NCBI RefSeq assembly: GCF_900104675.1
Contig: NZ_LT629945.1
Location: 2,408,756-2,472,755, forward strand
Length of the DNA: 64,000 nucleotides
Source: Angelakisella massiliensis
GTDB lineage: Bacteria > Bacillota > Clostridia > Oscillospirales > Ruminococcaceae
Direction of reading: 5' to 3'
The stretch's first letter is position 1. Each line of letters starts with the position of its first letter. Both the position numbers and the translations under genes were made by a program. The notes under the pieces were generated by a model, which saw only the letters and a program-made list of their open reading frames with translations, was not told the origin of the DNA and made no database searches. Positions 52,710 through 60,677 of the stretch are shown here, one piece after another.

Positions 52710-52820
52710 ATGGAATACGCTCCCGTTATCAGTCTCCCCGCCGCCTGCATCCTGCTGGCAGTGGTGATGCTGGGCTTTGCCATATGGGGATTATTTTTAT
52801 GGCTGCGTACCCGCCGATAG
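52710..52820 (+). CDS. Predicted 36-residue single-span membrane protein
   Basis: ATG at 52710 opens 36 codons ending at TAG 52818-52820. AAAGGAGGA (52698-52706) stands at ideal spacing, one of the best ribosome sites in the window. The product has a short N-terminus, one hydrophobic helix (about 13-31, rich in Leu, Val, Ile, Ala, Trp), and a basic end LRTRR, the usual layout of a small inner-membrane protein with the C-terminus inside. It lies opposite in strand to its neighbours, between the xdhC-like and NifU-like genes. No family recognised; function unknown. Confidence 0.55.
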   Translation: MEYAPVISLPAACILLAVVMLGFAIWGLFLWLRTRR

Positions 52821-52835
52821 GCCCATACCTTCTGA

Positions 52836-53255
52836 TTATTGTTCGCCGCCGTTTGAAACCGGCTTTTGGCGATGGGCTACATAGTCCAGCACCGCCCGCT
52901 TGAGGGTCAGCTCTCCCATAATGGCACAGTGAATATGCTCCTGGTCCAGCTTGCCGTCATCGGACAGCTCCTTTTCCAAATCTTCCCTGCTTATAGTATA
53001 AGCCGCCATCACCGGTTTGTCCAGCGCCAGTTTTGCCGCCAACGCGGCGCTGGCCACCACCGGAGCGCAGGCCCCCTCACTGATGGTAAAACCGGCGTCC
53101 ACTACCATTTGCCGGGGATTGACCTGGAGATAAATACGCATCACATCGCCGCAATGGGGTTCCACAGTCTCCCCAAAGCCGTTATATTCCGCCGGCACTC
53201 TGGCCAAGGTTTGATCCGAAGCCAATTCCAGCACCTTTTCCCTGTTGGTTGCCAT
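52836..53255 (-). CDS. NifU/IscU-like Fe-S cluster scaffold
   Basis: A 139-residue protein. C35 and D37 (PHCGDVMRI), C63 (SEGACAPVVASAALAAKL) and C110 (IHCAIMGELTLKRAV) are the scaffold Cys and Asp in IscU spacing. Such scaffolds assemble 2Fe-2S clusters and pass them to target enzymes. Its place between the FAD subunit and the xdhC-like gene suggests that it serves the Fe-S-rich molybdenum hydroxylase. AGGAG is nine bases before the ATG. Confidence 0.9.
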   Translation of the reverse strand: MATNREKVLELASDQTLARVPAEYNGFGETVEPHCGDVMRIYLQVNPRQMVVDAGFTISEGACAPVVASAALAAKLALDKPVMAAYTISREDLEKELSDDGKLDQEHIHCAIMGELTLKRAVLDYVAHRQKPVSNGGEQ

Positions 53256-53574
53256 ATCAATACACTCCTGTTCTTTTTACCGGAAGGACTTTCCCGGCAG
53301 GCAGCTGTCTTTGCGGCTGCTTCCCGGGGAGGTCCTTCCTCTTTAAAGGACCGCTGCACCGGCTTATCCTTTTGATGGACTTCCCCGTTTCACCGTATCC
53401 AGACAAGCACCTCAAAACCCACTCTGTATAAGGATATCAACTTTTAATGGTTTTTGAAAGCAGATTTCAGAAGTCAAGATTTTTCTTATCCGGCCCCGGC
53501 ATTCCGCCGCCGGTCAGCCTGCAAACTTTCCGACGGCGGATATCTCAAAAACGAGAAGAAATGAAGACAAAAAC
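53256..53574 (-). other. Operon gap with nested hairpin upstream of the NifU-like gene
   Basis: 319 bases between the FAD subunit and NifU-like genes. A nested hairpin (53283-53338) has outer arms GAAGGAC/GTCCTTC, a middle CCCGG/CCGGG and inner GCAGC/GCTGC, with no T tract. The remainder shows nothing recognisable. Confidence 0.5.
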
Positions 53575-55944
53575 TTACAGCTCCAGAGAGCGGCGGATCA
53601 TAACCTTTGCCATGTCGATCTTGTAGGCATTGCGCTCCAGAGGAATCGCGCCCTCCAGCGCCAGTTCCGCAGCCTTGGCAGCGGTTTCTGCGTCGGGCTT
53701 TTTGCCGATGAGGTACTGTTCCGCCTTGGTGGCCCGCATGGGAACAGGGGCCACGGCGCCCATGGTGATACGGGCGTCGGTGATTACACCATTCTCCACC
53801 GTATACAGAGAGGCAATGGCCAGAATGGCGAAATCAATGGACTTCCGGGTACGGTACTTATCATACTTGGCTACAGTACCGGGAGCCACAGGGGGAACGA
53901 TCAGCTCCAGCACCACTTCGCCCTTCCGCAGCACCTTGCTGACCTTGGTATCAGCAGCCAGCAGCTGCGCGGCGGTGAGGGTCCGCTGGCTGGTGCGGAT
54001 GATGGCGTCATAGGTCAGCAGCATATTGGCGATATCGCTGGGGTTGACCGCCAAGCAGCCGCAGTTGAAGCAGCGGGCCGCTTCCGCCTTGGCCTCGGGA
54101 GCGGTGAGGCCGGCCATATCTTCCTTATCCATCGCCCGCTCTTCCGGAGGCAGAAGCTGCTGCTTCTGAGCCTGACGGCAGGTGTGGCAGACGCTGTCAA
54201 AGGTCGCAAGGGCCTTCCGGGGACGTGCTTTCTCCACCTTTTCCACTTCCAGCTCAGGGCCGCCGCAATACTGGTTGATGGACAAAGCAGTAGCCTTACC
54301 GGCAGCCACAGCCTTGACCACGGTTGCGGGACCAGTGGTGACGTCGCCGCCGGCGAAAATGCCGGGAACGCTGGTGCTGTTGCCTTCAGCGGCTTTGATC
54401 CGGCCCCGTTCTGTCTCCACCTTGTAAGCGCCATCCAGGAAGGACAGGTCCGCCCGCTGGCCGATAGCCATCAGAATGATGTCGGCATCCAGCTCCATGA
54501 CGTTATCCTCATCGTAGACAGGATTGAAGCGACCGGTATCATCCAGAACACGGGGACAGGATTTGAACTGGATTCCCCGAACCTTGCCTTCCCCATCCTT
54601 CAGGATCGCCTTGGGGCCCCAGCCGTTGATGATCTCCACCTGTTCTTCCAGAGCACGGTCGATCTCCTCCTGGTTGGCGGGCATTCCCTCCCGGGATTCC
54701 AGGCAGACCATCTTGACGCTTTCAGAGCCCAGACGGCGGGCGGTGATAGCCACGTCCATGGCCACATTGCCGCCGCCCACGACCACAACTTTGGAACCGG
54801 GCTTGTCCAGAATGTAGGAGTTGACGTCAATGAGGAATTCCAGACCGAAGCGGGTCATTTCCTCTCCCGCCAGGCCGATGAGAGGCCGCTTCCAGGTACC
54901 GGTATCCAGCATTACGCTGTCATGCTGGCGATAGATCTCCTCCAGGGTAATATCCTCGCCCACATGGGTGGAGCAGCGGAACACAATACCCATGGCTTCC
55001 AGGGCGGAAATGAACTTCTTGACAATATCCTTGGGCAGACGATAGGCAGGAATGGCGTAGGTAAGGCAGCCGCCGGGCTCCTTCTGCCGCTCATAGACAG
55101 TGACGCTGTAGCCGCTCTGCCGCAGATAATAGGCGGTGGTCAGTCCAGCGGGACCGGAACCGACAATAGCGATCTTCTTGCCGTTTTCCTGTTCGGGGGC
55201 CTTCATGTATTCATCGCTGTGCTCCAGGATATGGTCACCCAGAAACCGCTCCACCGAACCTACATTGAGGCTCTCGTCATAGGTGCTGCGGTTGCAGCCC
55301 TCCATGCAGAAATGGGCGCAGACACGGCTGGTAATGGCGGGCATGGGGTTGACCTCCAGGATCACCCGGGCCGCGCCGTCAATATTCCCTTCCCGGATCA
55401 TCTCCATATAAGCGGAGATATCGGTATGGGCGGGGCATTCCATGGTGCAGGGTGTCTGGCAGACCTTGGCCGCACCAAAGATGGAGTGGTAACGATTTTC
55501 ACCCATCATGGCGGAGCAGAGATGGCCTTCCTTCCGGGCACAGTTGATCCGTCCGCCTACGCTGTTGGGATAGCGGTAATACCAGCAACGGATGTCCTGG
55601 CAGATGTTGCCGCCGATGGTGGCATGGGTACGGATATTGGGGCTGGCCACAGAGTAAGCAGCATCAGCCAGGGCGTTCCAACCCTCTTTTACCACAGGGG
55701 AGGAAGCGATCTCATCCAAAGTGGTCATAGCGCCGATATGCAGGCCGTCCGCTTCCTTGCGGATAAAGCGGAGACCGGGAACATTCCGCATGCTTACCAC
55801 CTTGTCGGGATAGGTGGGCAGCAGATGCTCCTTGAGAACCCCCAGCAGGTCGGTTCCTCCCGCCTCCAGGACGGCGTTTTCGGATTGCAGAATCCGGGAA
55901 ACCTCAGAGACAGACTCCGGGGCGGTATAGTGGAAGTGTTTCAT
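53575..55944 (-). CDS. Molybdenum hydroxylase FAD subunit with an inserted GltD-like oxidoreductase
   Basis: A 789-residue protein, more than twice the usual size. Residues 1-160 are the first part of a CoxM/XdhB FAD domain (VLEAGGTDLLGVLK, ATIGGNICQDIRCWYY, NRYHSIFGA). Residues 629-789 resume the same fold at GCLAVNPSDIANMLLTYDAII, a stretch that normally follows directly on YHxIFG. Between them sits a GltD-like module: Fe-S cysteines C162, C166, C170, C209, C213, C217; an FAD motif IVGSGPAG (260-267); an NAD(P) motif VVVVGGGNVAMD (386-397); GIFAGGDV; then CHTC and CFNCGC. The subunit could pass electrons between the molybdenum enzyme and NAD(P)H. The start ATG lies three bases after the preceding stop codon. 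Confidence 0.9.
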   Translation of the reverse strand: MKHFHYTAPESVSEVSRILQSENAVLEAGGTDLLGVLKEHLLPTYPDKVVSMRNVPGLRFIRKEADGLHIGAMTTLDEIASSPVVKEGWNALADAAYSVASPNIRTHATIGGNICQDIRCWYYRYPNSVGGRINCARKEGHLCSAMMGENRYHSIFGAAKVCQTPCTMECPAHTDISAYMEMIREGNIDGAARVILEVNPMPAITSRVCAHFCMEGCNRSTYDESLNVGSVERFLGDHILEHSDEYMKAPEQENGKKIAIVGSGPAGLTTAYYLRQSGYSVTVYERQKEPGGCLTYAIPAYRLPKDIVKKFISALEAMGIVFRCSTHVGEDITLEEIYRQHDSVMLDTGTWKRPLIGLAGEEMTRFGLEFLIDVNSYILDKPGSKVVVVGGGNVAMDVAITARRLGSESVKMVCLESREGMPANQEEIDRALEEQVEIINGWGPKAILKDGEGKVRGIQFKSCPRVLDDTGRFNPVYDEDNVMELDADIILMAIGQRADLSFLDGAYKVETERGRIKAAEGNSTSVPGIFAGGDVTTGPATVVKAVAAGKATALSINQYCGGPELEVEKVEKARPRKALATFDSVCHTCRQAQKQQLLPPEERAMDKEDMAGLTAPEAKAEAARCFNCGCLAVNPSDIANMLLTYDAIIRTSQRTLTAAQLLAADTKVSKVLRKGEVVLELIVPPVAPGTVAKYDKYRTRKSIDFAILAIASLYTVENGVITDARITMGAVAPVPMRATKAEQYLIGKKPDAETAAKAAELALEGAIPLERNAYKIDMAKVMIRRSLEL

Positions 55945-55947
55945 CGT

Positions 55948-58242
55948 TTATTTGCCCTCCTTCTCTTTGAGCGCCGCCAGGATCTTGGCGGGGGTAAAGG
56001 GATAGCTGTTGAGCTTGATGCCGCAGGCATTGTAAATGGCCAGGCGGATGGCGGGGCCGCCGGGAGCCAGCAGCGGTTCGCCGACACCGAAGGCACCGAA
56101 AGGATATTCGGTATCCCGGCCCTTGTTGGATTCCAGAATGATGTGGTCATGGGGTACCACATCGTTGAAGGTGCGGACCTTGTAGTCGATGTTGCTGGGA
56201 TTGAGAACGCGGTAATCATTGGGGTCCCAAACGGTTTCTTCCATGCAGGCGATATCCACACCGGCGAAGAAGGACTGCACCTGATTGCGCAGCGGCAGCG
56301 GATTGACGATCACACCGGCATCGGAGCCGCCGAAATGATCAATGATCTTGAAGGTGCCCATCTCCTTATCCACCTCTACCTCCACAAATTGCAGATGGTA
56401 GATGGTGCTGTTGTGGACGCCGTCAAAGTGGCCGCAGCCGGTGACACTGTCCACCTTGCCCATCAGGCGGGGGAAGAGGGTGTATTTTTCCTCGGGATTG
56501 GACAGGCGATAAACATAACCATCCCGGAAACCGCAGTCATCCTTGGGGATGCCGATCTTTTCCTCAGCCAGGGTGAAGATCTTGTCCAAAGCGTCCTCAC
56601 AGGCCCTCTTGACGGCAATACCGCCGCAGTAGGTGGAACGGGAACCGGTGGAACCGAAGTCCGGCGGGGTGACGCCGGTATCGGAGGGACTCAGACGAAC
56701 CGCATCCAGGGGAACGTTCAGGGTTTCCGCCGCAACCTTCAGCTGAATATCACGGGTACCGGCGCCAAACTCTGCCATACAGGTGGAAACATATACCGCG
56801 CCCAGACCGGTGATGGTGACGTTGGCATTGGAGGGCTTGCCGCCGGTATCAGAATGTCCCGCGGCTGCGACGCCCACACCTCTGGCCCGCTTTCCGTCGG
56901 CAGATACCCAGGTGGGAACTCCCCAGCCCTTCCACCGCTCGGACCAGTGGAATGCCTTGGCAGTCTCAGTGACCAGATTGCTCCAGTCGGCGGCCATGTT
57001 GTTCTGCCAGAAGTGAGGACCCGCCATTGCGTTGTGGTACCGCTCTCCCAGCTTCATGGCATTCTTTTCAAAATATGTTACAGGATCGATGTCCAGCTTT
57101 TCACAGGCTTCAAAGATGGCCTGGGTCAGCAGAGCGGTGGATTCCATGTAGCCGTAGCCCCGGAAGGAGCCGGAAGGGATATGGTTGGTGACCACCACAT
57201 CGGCATCAAACTTCTTGTTGTTGGTTTTGCAGAGGATAGGCAGGGTGTTGGTGCCTACCGCCAGCATAAACTCCTGGGTGGAGGCACAGCAGCCGGCATC
57301 GGCGTACTGGCGCATCTCAATGGCGCTGGCCAGGCCGTCCTTTTTCATGCCGAACTTGATGTGGGCCTTGGTGCTCATCCGGTTCTGGTGGGCGGCAAAG
57401 TGCTCTTCCTTGGTGTAGCCGTACAGCACCGGGCAGCGTGCCGCTTTCGCCATGATGGCGGCGTAAACCAACACCTGAACGTTGCCGCTGTACAGCTTGG
57501 AGCCGAAGGAACCGCCTACCGCCGGAGCAATGAGACGGACACATTCATAGGGAATATCCAGGGAGGAAGCCACATTCTGGTGGCAGTAAGCAGGTGCCGC
57601 GGCGGAAGCGATGAGGGTAACGGTCTCCCCTTCCCAGCTGGCGATGATGATAGGAGCTTCCACCGGCAGCGGATTCTGGCCGTTGTCCATAGCGGCATCC
57701 ACTTCCACCACCACGTCGGATTCTGCAAAGCCCTTTTCGATATCTCCCACCTCGAAGTTCAGGTTGTTCTTGTGGGGGGCAATGTTGCCGGGGAACTCCG
57801 GGTACAGCTGAGGAGCATCCGGGGCCAGGGCTTCATCAATGGTGAATACAGGCTTGAGCACCTCATACTCCACCTTGATCAGCTCCAGGGCCTCCATGGC
57901 AATGTCCTCGGTCACTGCCACTACCAGCGCCACGGCATCGCCAATGTAACGGACATACTCATCCATAATGTGATAGTGCTTCGGAGGAGTAAAACCATTG
58001 GTGATGTAAATGTTCCGGTCCACATCCTTCCAGGTGACCACAGCAGTCACGCCGGGAAGCTTTTTGGCCGCTTCCACATCAATGCTGATGATTCTGGCAA
58101 AGGGATGGGGGCTGCGGAGGATCTTTCCATACTGCATTCCGGGCAGCTTGAAGTCTCCGGTATATTTGGCCCGGCCGGTGACGATCTGTTCGCCCAGCAG
58201 ACGGTGGCTCTCTTTACCGATATGTCTGAATTCGTTGTTCAT
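55948..58242 (-). CDS. Molybdenum hydroxylase, molybdopterin-binding subunit (xanthine dehydrogenase family)
   Basis: A 764-residue catalytic subunit. The N-terminal part (ESHRLLGEQIVTGRAKYTGDFKLPGM) and VRYIGDAVALVVAVTEDIAMEALELIKVEYE form the aldehyde-oxidase a/b hammerhead. Molybdopterin contacts include VGGSFGSKLY and SFRGYGYMESTAL, and the catalytic Glu is E722 in FGVGEPLLAPGGPA. The family hydroxylates purines, N-heterocycles or aldehydes with water-derived oxygen; the substrate is not evident. GAGGAGG precedes ATG 58242, which overlaps the 2Fe-2S subunit gene by four bases. Confidence 0.94.
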   Translation of the reverse strand: MNNEFRHIGKESHRLLGEQIVTGRAKYTGDFKLPGMQYGKILRSPHPFARIISIDVEAAKKLPGVTAVVTWKDVDRNIYITNGFTPPKHYHIMDEYVRYIGDAVALVVAVTEDIAMEALELIKVEYEVLKPVFTIDEALAPDAPQLYPEFPGNIAPHKNNLNFEVGDIEKGFAESDVVVEVDAAMDNGQNPLPVEAPIIIASWEGETVTLIASAAAPAYCHQNVASSLDIPYECVRLIAPAVGGSFGSKLYSGNVQVLVYAAIMAKAARCPVLYGYTKEEHFAAHQNRMSTKAHIKFGMKKDGLASAIEMRQYADAGCCASTQEFMLAVGTNTLPILCKTNNKKFDADVVVTNHIPSGSFRGYGYMESTALLTQAIFEACEKLDIDPVTYFEKNAMKLGERYHNAMAGPHFWQNNMAADWSNLVTETAKAFHWSERWKGWGVPTWVSADGKRARGVGVAAAGHSDTGGKPSNANVTITGLGAVYVSTCMAEFGAGTRDIQLKVAAETLNVPLDAVRLSPSDTGVTPPDFGSTGSRSTYCGGIAVKRACEDALDKIFTLAEEKIGIPKDDCGFRDGYVYRLSNPEEKYTLFPRLMGKVDSVTGCGHFDGVHNSTIYHLQFVEVEVDKEMGTFKIIDHFGGSDAGVIVNPLPLRNQVQSFFAGVDIACMEETVWDPNDYRVLNPSNIDYKVRTFNDVVPHDHIILESNKGRDTEYPFGAFGVGEPLLAPGGPAIRLAIYNACGIKLNSYPFTPAKILAALKEKEGK

Positions 58243-58754
58243 TTGCCATTCCTCCTCTGCTCCACATAGGCCATAATGGATTCCACCGCGGTATAATGGG
58301 TGCCGCAGCGGCAATAGTTGCCAGCCAGGGCTTCCCGCACCTCTTCCTCCGTGGGGTCAGGATTGTGATCCAGCAGCGCCTGGGCGGTCATAATGATGCC
58401 GGGAATGCAGAAGCCGCACTGATAACCGCAGTTGTCCAGAAACGCCTGCTGCAATCCGCTCAGCTCTCCGGTGGCAGCGTCCGCCAGGCCTTCAATGGTG
58501 GTAATGTCTCCCCCATCGCAGTCCATGGTAAGGGTCATGCAGGAGGTGATGGGCTTACCGTTCATAATCACGGTGCAGCAACCGCAAGCGCCCTGGTTGC
58601 AGCCTATTTTCAGGCCGGTGAAGCCCAGACGGTCCCGCAGGGTGTCCGCCAGGGTCTCGCTCTCCGGCATATCGGTCAAACCGTCTCCTACGCTCAGTTC
58701 GTAGGTCCTGCCGTTGACCCGCAGCGAGATGATTCTTTGGAGTCTCTCTTTCAT
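58239..58754 (-). CDS. Molybdenum hydroxylase, 2Fe-2S subunit
   Basis: A 171-residue electron-transfer subunit. The plant-ferredoxin-type cluster is held by C52, C57, C60 and C72 (GCNQGACGCC, SC). The second cluster, in the helical domain, is held by C113, C116, C148 and C150 (YQCGFCIPG, NYCRCG). It carries electrons from molybdopterin to the FAD subunit. It overlaps the next gene by four bases. Length and cysteine pattern are complete. Confidence 0.96.
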   Translation of the reverse strand: MKERLQRIISLRVNGRTYELSVGDGLTDMPESETLADTLRDRLGFTGLKIGCNQGACGCCTVIMNGKPITSCMTLTMDCDGGDITTIEGLADAATGELSGLQQAFLDNCGYQCGFCIPGIIMTAQALLDHNPDPTEEEVREALAGNYCRCGTHYTAVESIMAYVEQRRNGK

Positions 58755-58812
58755 GGAATGGTTACCCGCCTTTCTTGGTCATAAAATCTGCCTCTTTGGG
58801 AGGACGTTCATG

Positions 58813-58845
58813 GTCCGGGGCCCTGACAAAAGCCGGGTCCCGGAC
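58813..58845 (-). other. Intercistronic hairpin between MFS and 2Fe-2S genes
   Basis: GTCCGGG (58813-58819) pairs with CCCGGAC (58839-58845), continued by CCC/GGG; no T tract follows on the minus strand. It may adjust expression of the enzyme relative to the transporter. Confidence 0.55.
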
Positions 58846-58874
58846 ACACAGTTTTAAAAGATGGAAAGCACTGA

Positions 58875-60074
58875 TCAGTCTTTCTGTATCAGCGCGCTGA
58901 ACACCACCGCCAGCACCAGGCATCCCAGGAAGGTATACCAGATGAGGCTGTAATTGCCGGTGGCGTCGATGACCGCGCCCACAATAGCGGGCTGAATCAT
59001 ACTGGAGGTTTGGAAGATCAGGTTCTGAGTGGATACTGCGGTGGCGCTGTACCGGTCACCAGCCCGCTGCATCGCCAGGGTGGTGAAGTGGGTGGATGGC
59101 AGATAAGAGAAGGCGCCATAGATGATACCAACCAGAATCAGGCCGGTGTAACCTCTCTGGAAGGAGAACAGCAGCGTCAGCACACCCATTCCGGTCAGGG
59201 AGAACAGCAGGAAGCTCTTGTGGTTCATCTTCATTTTCTGTGCCAAAGAACCGGAAACGCAGGAACCGATAATGCCTGCCACAGAATAACAGGTGATGAT
59301 CAAACCGCCCTCCGCTTTGGTGAAGCCCAGGGTTCCGGCATATGTATTGGCCCAGGTGGCAAAGCCCACGGAAACGAACATGAACATAAATCCGCCGATG
59401 CCCAGCAGCAGCTGTTCTTTATCGGTGAAGAAGACCTTCAGTCCCTCCAGCATTCCCGCTTTGGCGGGGCCGCCGGCAGGAGCGGACGCCTTGGGCGCAG
59501 GCTTGACAAACAGCAGCAGGCACAGCACTACCACCACCGCCACCAGGCTTACCGCCAGGAAGGTGTTGCGCCAGCCCAAAGCAGCGTTCAGCGGAGCGCC
59601 CAGGGAGTTGGCCAGGGTGATGCCGATGGGAGGAGAGGCAAGCAGGATACCCATGGCGGAAGCCCGCTCCCGGGGAGCGAAGTTCAGCGCCACTACCTTG
59701 GAGCAGCTGGCCATAACGCAGCCGCTGCTGACGCCGGTGACAATACGGAAGAAGAGTCCCGCCTCATAGCCGGTGATCGTGGACATCAGCGCTGTCATTA
59801 CGCCGCCCAGCAAGGTGCACACGATCAGAATCACCTTGGGCTGGAGCTTGTCCGCCATGATGCCGCCGGGAATTTGGGTGATGAGATATCCGGCAAAGAA
59901 AGCGGACATATACAGTCCTGCCTGTACCGCCGTGATGCCGAATTCCGCTGTGACATCGGACATCAGGGGGCTCCAGATATACCTGCTGACAAAGGTGAAG
60001 GTAAATGCGAGGGTGACCGCCAGCAGCGCCAACCACTTGTTGCCTGTCCGCTGGACCTGTGCGTTTTCCGCCAT
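58875..60074 (-). CDS. MFS transporter
   Basis: A 399-residue transporter with twelve membrane segments. ITQIPGGIMADKLQPKVIL is the loop 2-3 motif (GxxxDrxgrr type), and NFAPRERASAMGILLASPPIGITLAN resembles the organic-acid/anion side of the superfamily. A Pro/Ala linker separates the halves (PAPKASAPAGGPAKAG). As first gene of the molybdenum hydroxylase operon, directly under the TetR-controlled promoter, it most likely imports the enzyme's substrate or exports its product. AAAGGAGA precedes ATG 60074. Confidence 0.93.
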   Translation of the reverse strand: MAENAQVQRTGNKWLALLAVTLAFTFTFVSRYIWSPLMSDVTAEFGITAVQAGLYMSAFFAGYLITQIPGGIMADKLQPKVILIVCTLLGGVMTALMSTITGYEAGLFFRIVTGVSSGCVMASCSKVVALNFAPRERASAMGILLASPPIGITLANSLGAPLNAALGWRNTFLAVSLVAVVVVLCLLLFVKPAPKASAPAGGPAKAGMLEGLKVFFTDKEQLLLGIGGFMFMFVSVGFATWANTYAGTLGFTKAEGGLIITCYSVAGIIGSCVSGSLAQKMKMNHKSFLLFSLTGMGVLTLLFSFQRGYTGLILVGIIYGAFSYLPSTHFTTLAMQRAGDRYSATAVSTQNLIFQTSSMIQPAIVGAVIDATGNYSLIWYTFLGCLVLAVVFSALIQKD

Positions 60075-60106
60075 GACAATTTCTCCTTTCAGCTTGCGCG
60101 GATCAA

Positions 60107-60167
60107 ATTTACTATACAAACCGCACTTTGTATAGTAAATATTATCATCACTTTGTTATTGTGTCAA
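60107..60167 (-). promoter_or_regulatory. Promoter and palindromic operator of the molybdenum hydroxylase operon
   Basis: Minus strand: TTGACA (60167-60162), 17-base spacer, TAATAT (60144-60139). A perfect palindrome with 14-bp arms (60107-60120 and 60127-60140) around CCGCAC begins inside the -10 box and covers the start site. Its core is ACTATACAAA-N6-TTTGTATAGT. A bound TetR-type dimer would block initiation. Confidence 0.9.
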
Positions 60168-60282
60168 CAAATAATGACAAAAATAAATCAATCACATCAG
60201 TTTTTCTACCTATATTCCTATTTTTATTTCATTTTATTTTTTAAAATTAGATATTAACACGAATTTTATCTAAAATAACACA

Positions 60283-60308
60283 ATTATACAAAACCATATT
60301 TGTATAAT
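60283..60308. promoter_or_regulatory. Second palindromic operator in the tetR upstream region
   Basis: ATTATACAAA (60283-60292), ACCATA, TTTGTATAAT (60299-60308). Perfect 10-bp arms and the same six-base gap as the first operator; nine of ten bases per arm are identical between the two. Centre distance is about 172 bp, which would permit looping. Confidence 0.75.
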
Positions 60309-60677
60309 AAAACTGAAAGGTCCTGGATTCCCAAACAGATTTTCGGCCATAACCTCCTCAGCATATTTCTGATTTCTTTTCTCCCCTCCCGCAAAGTGTG
60401 CAAGCTCCATCCCAGTAAGATATCCGGAACAATACAGGGCTTTAAAAAATATTTTTCCAGATACTTTCATATGGGGGAAGCAAAGGCAGATTCTATTCTT
60501 CAAACACGTTATCTTTTCACATCAGCGGGGATTTTTCCTTTGGGGCGTTTCTCTTTTTCAAAAAATGTGGTAAAATTTGTGCGGAACTATTTAAAAATGG
60601 TTACTTTGTCTTTTTATTCCAAGAAAGCAGAAAGCAAAATCTTAAAACAAAAGCTCTGACGCAGAGAGGATATTGAT
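60309..60677. other. Leader region of tetR
   Basis: 369 bases. TGGTAAAAT (60568-60576) is an extended -10 likely to drive tetR. A frame from 60300 to 60659 is open but starts inside the operator, has no ribosome site and has ordinary composition, so it is not called. Confidence 0.4.

Noticed and set aside
54184-58269. A 1361-codon open frame on the plus strand across the molybdenum hydroxylase genes
   Set aside because: It is the antisense shadow of three well-supported minus-strand genes; the strong third-position G/C bias of those genes suppresses stop codons in this frame. No ribosome site and no recognisable domain.
60300-60659. A 119-codon frame before tetR
   Set aside because: It begins inside the second operator, has no ribosome site, and runs through the likely tetR promoter.
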